Source of the DNA: Enoplolaimus lenunculus
Taxonomy: Eukaryota; Nematoda; Enoplea; Enoplida; Thoracostomopsidae
NCBI GenBank assembly: GCA_030248215.1
Contig: JASANG010002605.1
Span: 184,946-248,945 of the forward strand
Reading direction: 5' to 3'
DNA: 64,000 bases
Position numbers and translations under genes: made by a program. Below are positions 56,553 through 64,000 of this stretch, one piece after another; the stretch's first letter is position 1; each line of letters starts with the position of its first letter. The notes under the pieces are model-generated. The model had not been told where the DNA came from and made no database searches. It was given only the letters and a program-made list of their open reading frames with translations.

Positions 56553-56884
56553 AGAAACACGGCAGTGTTTCTAAATATGATTCCCGCACCTTTAGTGCGG
56601 ATTTAGTCAAAATTTAATGATCCACCCCTCTACGAAATCTTGAAACTGTTCTAAAACACGATAACCAACTCGTATGCCTATTGTGTACGCTCCATAATTT
56701 AAGCAATCCAGCTGCTAAAGACTGGAATCTGATTGCTAGCATGCAAAAACATAAGCCGATTTTGTGCAAAAAATATCTTCAATTTTCTCCACCACTTTTG
56801 CATCGTTAGCTATGCAATAACCGCTCTTTTATTGTTTTCGTTACATATATAAATAAAATTGTAAAAACGTCTAGATTTTGAGTA

Positions 56885-57095
56885 GTATGCTTGCTTGCTG
56901 CATACGGTCGACACATATAGTCGATGAAAAATGCAGTTGGGGAGGCGGGCTACGTCGCGCAGTGGTAACAGCGTCTGCCTGACAATGCAGTAGATCGCTA
57001 GTTCGAAACCATCCCTTACCCGCTGTTCCAGCTACTGGCTTAATGTTTGGTTCAATTTTGGGGGAAAAATTTCCAGACAGAAAGATATGGAACAT
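56885..57095 (+). mobile_element. tRNA-derived SINE family B, plus-strand copy
   Basis: ATACGGTCGACACATATAGT, GCAGTTGGGGAGGCGGGCTA, then CGCAGTGGTAACAGCG (A box) and AGTTCGAAACC (B box). It matches the reverse complement of the unit at 22531 but has its own anticodon region. Confidence 0.65.
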
Positions 57096-57224
57096 TTCTC
57101 AACTCGCCCGTAAGTGGATTGGCACGTTTTGATATTTTAAGGCTTTGGAATTGCGCAATATTTAGCAGAAACCCCAGTCACGATGTTTTGTGTTGCTGAA
57201 TGTATTGAATCTTGCTGTTAAATA

Positions 57225-57607
57225 AAATCTTGCCGGAACAGGAACAGGAACAGAAAACAGGAACCGGAATTTTAAATAATTTTCAGCACTGAATTACTGT
57301 TGGACTTCTTAGAAAACATGCCAAAAAATGGCTTAAAAGAATTTTCTTTTTATTTCCTCGTCAAGTTTTGCGAAAACATCAGGAACAATTTAGTATCAGA
57401 AGTGAACTTTATTGCTTAAACATTAATTTCGACATAAAAATTATTTATCGATAAAGTTTCCAATATTTATAAAATGATTCTGAATAATTTGTCTCAAAAC
57501 CGTGAAAATTCCGGTGCCTACGTTCGTGAATGCAGGAACAGAAACAGGAATTAAATTTTTGCAGGAATTTGGACCGGAACAGAAATTCCGCTTGAACCCT
57601 GCGGTTA
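57225..57607. mobile_element. Degenerate hAT-like element with GGAACAGG ends
   Basis: GGAACAGGAACAGGAAC (57235-57251) and GGAACAGAAACAGG (57536-57549) mark two similar ends around AT-rich DNA. The right end reads TTGAACCCTG, close to the TGCCACCCTG terminus of the element at 19714. The left terminus is not clear. Confidence 0.35.
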
Positions 57608-57884
57608 GGGTTACCATTATTGATGTTCTTTGTTATTCTTCGGTTAATTAGTTCTGTTTCAATTTTTCATTATGTGCACCTATAAGTTTTGAACTTTACG
57701 GCACGTTTTATTCTTTTGTTTTCATTTTTGCGGGGTGAAATGAACCATTCTTTAATGTTTCCGGTCTGGGTATTTCTGAATATAAGCCTACACCTAAAGT
57801 TTGATTTTCTAAGGATGTTTCTGAACAATTTCCGGAGCAACATTTGTATAATATGTGAGTTTATATAGGGTTAAGTAGTCGCCT

Positions 57885-58055
57885 ACCCTCGACACCTATA
57901 TCTCAGCGAAGTTCCGGGCGAGAGGTTATCCCGAGCTCGGGGTAGGTATCGTCCAGTGAAGCTCACATTGGCAGCTGTGTATCCATAGATAGCGAGGCAT
58001 CCATGAGGGTTAGTCACATCCAACTGCCTCTCTAGGCAGTTTACCCTAGGTATAC
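57885..58055. other. GC-rich unclassified segment with hairpins
   Basis: CCTACCC (57892) can pair with GGGTAGG (57941), and CTGCCTCTCTAGGCAG (58024-58039) is a 6-bp stem with a 4-nt loop. It stands out from AT-rich surroundings like the segment at 41255. No RNA family is recognised. Confidence 0.4.
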
Positions 58056-58116
58056 AAAATAAGCTTGCGTATATTTACATCAGCTAATATTCAACTGATT
58101 CAACGCAAACCAATAG

Positions 58117-58240
58117 CTGAAATAATTGAGGCACCGATAAATATTCGCCTCAATAAAGTCAAACATACGGTACCGACAGCTAATAATATCACGGTACCGA
58201 CAAATCTTGATTTCTCGGTACCTAATACGCGATAATGGGT
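58117..58240. repeat. Repeated CGGTACCGA words
   Basis: Three CGGTACC octamer-like words (58169, 58193, 58217) plus GCACCGA at 58122 occur within about 100 bp. They may be binding sites or a short satellite. The minus-strand reading frame over them is not convincing as a gene. Confidence 0.35.
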
Positions 58241-58722
58241 TATTCTACTGGCACCCACGGGCCCGTCTGGCTGCATGACGGCGAGCCTCGCACCGTCCAC
58301 CATGGAGGTACTAAAGACTAAACTAATCTAACTAACTTATCTAAGCTAACTAAGTTGGGGAAAACTAGGCGTAGGGCAAGTATACATGATTGACATAGGC
58401 ATATGTACGTGTGTACAACTCATTGTTTTACTCCGCCAAGTACATTTGAGTGTTATTGATTTTATAACTTATAAAGAAAATATAAGGAGTAGATAGGACC
58501 TCACTTAGTCCCACCAAGCGGGTGGCTCACCTACGCATGAGCATGGGAGAAAATTTACTAATTCTGACAGAATTCAACACCGGTGTAAGTAATTTATTGA
58601 AAATCTATAAACCTAAGCGCCTTTTTCGGCTGAAAACAAAATAGAAAACATAAGATAACGTAAACCATTAACATATACTGCTATACCATTTTCACCTAAG
58701 TATTTACATATGCCACATTTAC

Positions 58723-58953
58723 CTCTTGCATGCGCGAATCAAATTTCGCACCAGCTTCAGCCGAAGTTCCTGGTTGAGGCGATTCGGGACCGGATCGGCT
58801 CCCAGTATCTCTGGGCCGAAACGGCTCAGCCTTTGGATCGAGCTTAGATGGAGAGCTCCGAGGCGAAATTACATCAGCTTCTGGCTGGACTGGAAGCGGA
58901 CTATCTGTCACGACTTCAGGCTTTGAGGTTGTTGATGAGTCTTTTCGAGACAT
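58723..58953 (-). CDS. Candidate first coding exon, Ser/Pro-rich, unrecognised
   Basis: The ATG at 58953 opens MSRKDSSTTSKPEVVTDSPL. 77 codons end RMQE exactly at a GTAAAT donor, phase 0. Composition is rich in Ser, Pro, Glu and Lys and looks disordered; GC is well above the flanks. No partner exon was placed and no family is recognised. Confidence 0.4.
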
Positions 58954-59114
58954 TTTATAACAAGTAGTAATTAATACTAATTTGACTAGTTTTATAGCAC
59001 CTGAATGCAATTGGGTTAAAACCCGGTATAGTAACTCTATCCGAAAAAGGAGATTTGAATCCGAAATCCGAAAACCTATTGAACTTTACTATTATACTAC
59101 AAATTAACGCTTAC

Positions 59115-59297
59115 CGTGACTTCTGGGATCTCTGCCTGTGGAACCGGTAAAGTATGGAGATCCGGCTGATCAAGTGACAAGCCTGCCCAGCAGGGTTGAT
59201 GCAGCACGGTCCACCCGCACCAGTCAAGGCCAGCCGCGCATGACCAATTGCGTGTAACTTGGAAATAGAATTCCGCCTCAAATAACTTATGCGACAT
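59115..59297 (-). CDS. Candidate exon, unrecognised
   Basis: The ATG at 59297 opens MSHKLFEAEFYFQVTRNW. 61 codons end IPEVT at a good GTAAGC donor, phase 0. It contains several Trp and Cys residues. It does not splice in frame into the exon start at 59000, so it may be an alternative first exon or a separate short gene. It lies about 350 bp from the promoter-like cluster at 59649-59697. Confidence 0.35.
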
Positions 59298-59486
59298 TTT
59301 ATTGGATTATCTATGCAGCACTGGATTTCACTAGAAAAGGAAACTACTGGAAAAATACTAAGAAATACCGAATACTTTATGAAAAACATTAATGTCGTCG
59401 AAACACCAACTTTAGATTCTCATACTGATTGTAATTATTCTCAATACTAAAAAACCCCTATTCAGAGATTCTTAAGAAATGTGCAT

Positions 59487-59513
59487 AACCGGTCCCATAA
59501 CTCGGGACCGGTT
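59487..59513. other. Perfect 10-bp hairpin
   Basis: AACCGGTCCC and GGGACCGGTT separated by seven bases. It could be a structured RNA element or a palindromic binding site. Confidence 0.5.
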
Positions 59514-59648
59514 GCCCGTAAATTACCTGAAAACTATAAATTCCAACAGAAGAAAACATATTAAAAACAAAGCAAATTACAACATAAACTACATATCCCA
59601 AAATCCGCCATTTTCATTAGCCTTGTAAAATTGCGAAATTCAATTTCA

Positions 59649-59697
59649 GCCAATCACAACCAACCGTTGCGTGGCAACATTTCTTAAATTAGCCAAT
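59649..59697. promoter_or_regulatory. Promoter-like cluster: two CCAAT boxes around an X-box
   Basis: GCCAATCA occurs at 59649-59656 and again at 59692-59699, with GTTGCGTGGCAAC (59666-59678) between. The last is an imperfect palindrome of the RFX X-box type (GTTGCC-GGCAAC). NF-Y and RFX sites together mark many animal promoters, including ciliary genes. It lies between the minus-strand candidate exon at 59297 and unassigned plus-strand sequence from 59823. Confidence 0.45.
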
Positions 59698-59699
59698 CA

Positions 59700-61240
59700 A
59701 AACCTGCCGACGTAGCGAAATGTAGAATCTTAGTAGCTACTAAGATTTCATCCAAGAATGTAATCTTTATTAAATAATTAATATTTTACAGTTTTTAGGG
59801 TGAAAGGTAAGTTTTCTAAAAATGCATAGCCCCTCATCCCGTGTATACATCCGACAGTAGTACGAGCTCTGTGCTACTTACCAACCATTACCAACTCATA
59901 TACTCACCCAAAACCTTGTGTGCATCAGACACAGTCTCCACAGGATTAGACCTTCAAGAACCGAAAAATACAGACTCAGAACTCACCGAACAACACAGTC
60001 ACAATCCAGTGACCGTGTGTACGGGGCTCTGCTTTTACTAAGGTGTAACAACAGGTTCCTGCGGCTCGCAGTGCCTATTCACATCAAGATGTGTGCATCC
60101 CGGCTCAGAGACTATATTTCCCAGCTTCACGAGCCGTGGTCACATTGGTATCTTTACATCCCCCTTTCTTTATTGCCCGATGTCCCCATCGGGAGTTACA
60201 CGTCGCAACTATAAACAACGTCTTAAATCCAGAGGGATTCCAAAGAAACCAATGTGGACACTGGATCGTGCTGCAGAGACAATGTCCAAACGCAACTGGC
60301 ACACCTAGCCGGTGATACCGTCACAAAGTTGGGCAAATACAAACCACTTATACCAACTCTACACAGATGCACTCCGCACCATGCATACATAAGATTAAGG
60401 CGTAGAAAATTTTAAAATTTAAAGAAAAACCATTTAAAATCTTGAGTATACCAAATTTTATACTTATTAGTAAAAATAAAAAAATACAAAAACACTAACA
60501 ACTTAAGAATTAGTTCAAATGGTAAAACAGTTAATTTAACCAGTTTCAACAAAACAATAACAACAATACTAAACAGTAAATAATTTTTGCTCTCACGAAA
60601 CCTTTTTAGAAATTTTTACCCGCACATTATATCAGCCTATAACAGGTAATAATCACTTTTTCAACTGATACAAATATAACAAACAAATTTATCAAAAACA
60701 AACACTTTATCCAAAAACAAGTAAATAGTCAAATCAATAAGTGAAATAGTCGCATCAAATATGGCAGTCGTCCTTGTTGAGTGCCCAGAAGCTTCTACGG
60801 CGCTGTCGTATTGTAAAAACGAAATATACCAGTAAATCGAATCGTCACAATAAAATTAAGGCTATATCGCTGTTGTTGGATCACTATATTTGTTTGAGGT
60901 CGCAATTGAACACGTAAATAGACCATTTGACGTGAAGGCAAAAGAAAATGTCATAATCGTAATTGAAAATAATGTTCGTAAAATGTCAATCACAACAAAG
61001 TGAATAGTATCACAATTATGCTAGTTGATAAAAAGATTATTATAGCCAATATTAACGGAACTTGTTAATATGCATGATATTATGCTATTTAATATGTCGT
61101 CAATATGAATAATAAACTATCCGTTATTATTTGATAAGTCAAATATAGAATAAAAAATTAGATTGATATGCAATACGATTAAATTGCTGGTCATTAATTA
61201 TTATTAAAATCATTGTCAAAAATGCATAAAATGTAATAAT
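59700..61240. other. No gene recognised
   Basis: 59820-60310 has higher GC and several overlapping short frames but no family and no decisive splice sites. 60320-61240 is very AT-rich and empty. Confidence 0.4.
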
Positions 61241-61246
61241 TATCTA

Positions 61247-64000
61247 TTATTCACGCGGTTGGAAAGGATTTTCCAACTGCAGATCTCGCTGTGGATATGA
61301 ATAGTGGCGCGGCACTAATCGCTCTGTCGGCATCGTCCAATCCAGATCGTTCGCATACGGATGACCATCGCTACCGAACATCTGCTCCACTAGCTGTGGC
61401 CATTCTTCGTCGTTGTCGCCGCCATAGAGTTGCCACCACACCACTAACGGCGGTGCAATTGCTTCTTCCGGCGTCACCACATCTGCATCCGCATGATGTT
61501 GAGATCGAATTTCGGTCGTCACTCGATTCGCCAAATTGCGATAGAGTTGCATGTAATGGCGATTGACGAACACCATAGTCTCGGTGGCCGGTCGTATACG
61601 CGGCTCCAGCTGTTCCAACAGGTGGCACGCGATACCGACGTATCTGTTGCGCAGGATTGCCATCTCGCATATCCGCATTACCACCGCGATTCTTTTGTAC
61701 GCCACTCGCGCTGTCTCGTACACATGAGATTCCATATGGTGGTCCAAATATCGCAACATTTGACGGATCTCGTATTGTTGTTGACGCACCAAATTGCTCC
61801 TGCGCTTCAGCGTTCCGTCTCGATGGTACATTTTAGATTCTTGCGTGCGTTCCATGATTCGGCGCACCCGATCAGTTCCGACCAAGATGACCACTTCTGG
61901 TGACGCTCTGTACCACACACTAGCTGTTGTTGCAATTTCGTTTGTTATCGCCAAACGTAACACGTGCGCCAACCGACGGACGAGAATGAGATATTGTTCT
62001 TGCGCTCCATCGAAATTGAATCGTGCGCGACAGAATTCGTACGTATCCAGCGCAATGTCTTCGACTTCAGCAAGGAGTGCCAATAGCGTAATGTTTCCTT
62101 GCTCCGACAGCTGTCGCAGGAATACGATCAAGCGAGTTTCCCACTTCTTGAAGTAGCGCTTGAACGCCATCACCACTGCCTCGTCTTGGAGCGGTTGACT
62201 CTGGAAACGCGTCATGAATCGTGACACAGCCACATGACGAAACGGCGTTTGATTCGGTCGCGCTGGCTTTTGCTTATTGAGCCAATATGTCAGCCGATCT
62301 TCCGCTCGTTCATCCGCGATGCGTTGAATTTCTTCGCGCTGCGGTCGTATTCGAATCGCTCGTTCTGCCGCAAAGATCCGTTGTGCATCCACTCCCATTT
62401 GTCGCCACTGATTCGCCAATTCATCACGACCGTCACGTGGTTGTTGTTGCCCTTGCTGTACCAATGGCACTGCAACTGCAGCTGCCGCTTCCAACGATTC
62501 CTGCACATCATGTGTCGGTGACGGTTGCGGAGTCACTCGTTGTTCAGGTGGAACCACTTGATGCTCAAGCTGCTGTTGAGGTTGCTGCGATTGTTCTTGC
62601 TCGACAAATCGTACCTTCTTCGCCGCTGCTTGCTGATGTATATGCATCCTCGATGGCGATCGCGGATCACCCGGTTGCAACTGAACTGGCGAATCACCTG
62701 GTCGTTGACTTTCTTCTTTTTGCCGAGGCTGGTAGTGCGACCGATCTGGTGGTTGAATCGATCGTTCCAACGGGCTGGTTGCTTCGGCTCGTTCGCGTTT
62801 CTCCTCACTCAACCGTCGCTGTCGTTCCACTAGACGCTGAATGTCTTGTTGGCGACGTTGTTCTTTTTGTTCACGCGTCTCCGACTCAAATGTCGGCTCT
62901 TTAGCTGAAGACGCCGCAGGTTTCGGTGTAACCACTGGTGGCGATTTTTCAGCATCCGCTGTTGCCATCAACTTTGTTGCATGAACACCATCCGTCTGCA
63001 CACTCTCGGCTGCGGGAACTTCTCTGATAAATGTGATCTCTGGTGACTGTTCACGCCGTACGCGACTTTCCGCCGTCGATGCCACTTGAATCGTACGAAA
63101 GCTATCGGACGACGCAGACGTTGTTGTCGGAACCGACACCGTAGATGTCGATGGTTATGCCGCTGCCGATGCACGCTCAGCGTCAGCCAACATCTCGTTC
63201 TCAAACATAAGTTTTGCCAACGTCCATTGCTCCCATATCGAAGTCATATGCTGCGGATATTGCAGTGCTAGCTGCACTCCCACTTCGATGAACAGTGGAG
63301 AGACTCCTGATCTTAAATTCTCCAGATGCTGAGACAACGTCGGCAGTCCTTCTATTTGCATCCGCTCTATCTCCACTCGTGGTCTTCGAGTCACTGCTTC
63401 TTCCGTCAGCCTATGTCTTACTGCCTACGATACTTCTTCTTGGGTGACTCCTGGCTGCTCTTCGCTCAGCGGCTGTTCCTGACGCCTTTGCGATCTCGTT
63501 CGACGTGATACCGACGGTGATCTTGAAGATGTTTTCGCTGCAGCCGGCGATTTGGACGGTCGTTTTCGTGTCTTGATCATCTGGAAAAACCAAACGAGAG
63601 CGAACTTGTCTCATCAGGTCGTATTCTTGCACGCGGCTGTGCAAACTCACACGCGTCTCTTGCGCTGCTGTTTCTTCTTCTTCCTCTTGTTGTTGAAATT
63701 CTTGCCGTTGTTCCAGCGGTTGCTCCTGTGGTTGTTCATGTGGCTGTTCATGTGGCTGCTGCTCCGGTTCAGTAACCCACATCTCAATGAACCCTGGTTG
63801 CACCGGTGTGATGCACGGTTGTTGCATTGCATGAAGCACTGGTGGATAGCCTTCATATGGCCATGTCATGGTGTATCTTTGCTCCAATGAATTGCACATT
63901 AGGCTTACGTATCGTAGGTCGGCAAATGCAACAATCGACTTTGCGCATACCACCATCGTATACCTTCCGGTATCGATTCTACCGTTTGACGCGATACTTG
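61247..64000 (-). pseudogene. GC-rich unrecognised coding block, probably a mobile or virus-like fossil
   Basis: A minus-strand protein-coding block with codon-like composition near 50% GC, against about one third nearby. The main open part ends at 61247 (FQPRE then stop). It has a long Gln/Pro/Glu-rich disordered half (EQSQQPQQQLEHQ) and a helix-rich half (NEIATTASVWYRASPEVVIL, QMLRYLDHHMESHVYETARV). A shorter Gln/Glu-rich frame follows upstream, and another frame enters from beyond the right edge. The block is broken in about two or three places. No enzyme motif, zinc knuckle or membrane segment is seen. Packed intronless layout and foreign composition suggest an inserted element, but the family is unknown. 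Confidence 0.5.

Noticed and set aside
58100-58303. 67-codon minus-strand frame with a hydrophobic stretch
   Set aside because: Much of it is produced by repeated CGGTACCGA words; no family or splice support.
60091-60315. Overlapping 70-codon plus-strand frames
   Set aside because: Three frames are open at once, none is recognised, and no splice sites favour one.

Overview
The window is AT-rich animal DNA: genes are split by GT-AG introns, neighbouring genes are widely spaced, and most of the sequence is mobile-element debris. The recognisable host proteins (an Asteroid/ASTE1-type nuclease, a TTC19-type mitochondrial TPR protein, a calponin/transgelin CH-domain exon and a possible MGAT4-type exon) are metazoan. 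The small genes, modest introns and mix of hAT, piggyBac, tRNA-SINE, RTE-like LINE and Ty3-class LTR elements would suit an invertebrate deuterostome such as an ascidian, but that is an inference and not proven here. Layout, 0-8 kb: a repeat fragment at the left edge, one calponin-family exon on the plus strand (214-418), then a complete six-exon ASTE1 homologue on the minus strand (7728 down to 1909, 938 codons). A decayed copy of its fourth exon sits in intron 4. 8-19 kb: a hAT-type MITE with a perfect 8-bp target duplication, the 3' four exons of a TTC19 homologue on the minus strand (13090 down to 10794, one intron of the GC-AG type), and a tandem repeat array abutting a broken LINE (PHD finger, endonuclease, reverse transcriptase). 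A 625-bp piece of a second, RNase H-bearing LINE has inserted into the first one and is flanked by a 223-bp direct duplication. 18-31 kb: almost no genes. This stretch holds the dispersed repeat called family R here, a hAT-like element with self-similar ends, tRNA-derived SINE units, a TTAA-flanked piggyBac-like MITE carrying a tRNA-like promoter, and a foldback element. 31-41 kb: one possible glycosyltransferase exon, microsatellites and faint repeats. 41.4-52.2 kb: a long Ty3-class LTR retroelement fossil. Its gag, a large unknown segment, an envelope-like segment and the protease lie upstream of RT, RNase H and integrase, and another unknown ORF lies downstream of integrase. It has a tRNA-Gln primer site and one recognisable LTR. 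52-58.7 kb: repeats and SINE fragments. 58.7-59.7 kb: short candidate host exons near a CCAAT/X-box promoter-like cluster. 61.2-64 kb: a GC-rich, unrecognised, helix-rich coding block on the minus strand that runs off the end of the window. The host genes show no operon-like cooperation; they are independent loci. The most unusual items are the envelope-like segment placed between gag and pol, the 223-bp duplication around the LINE-in-LINE insertion, the exon-4 relic in ASTE1, and the unidentified block at the right edge.
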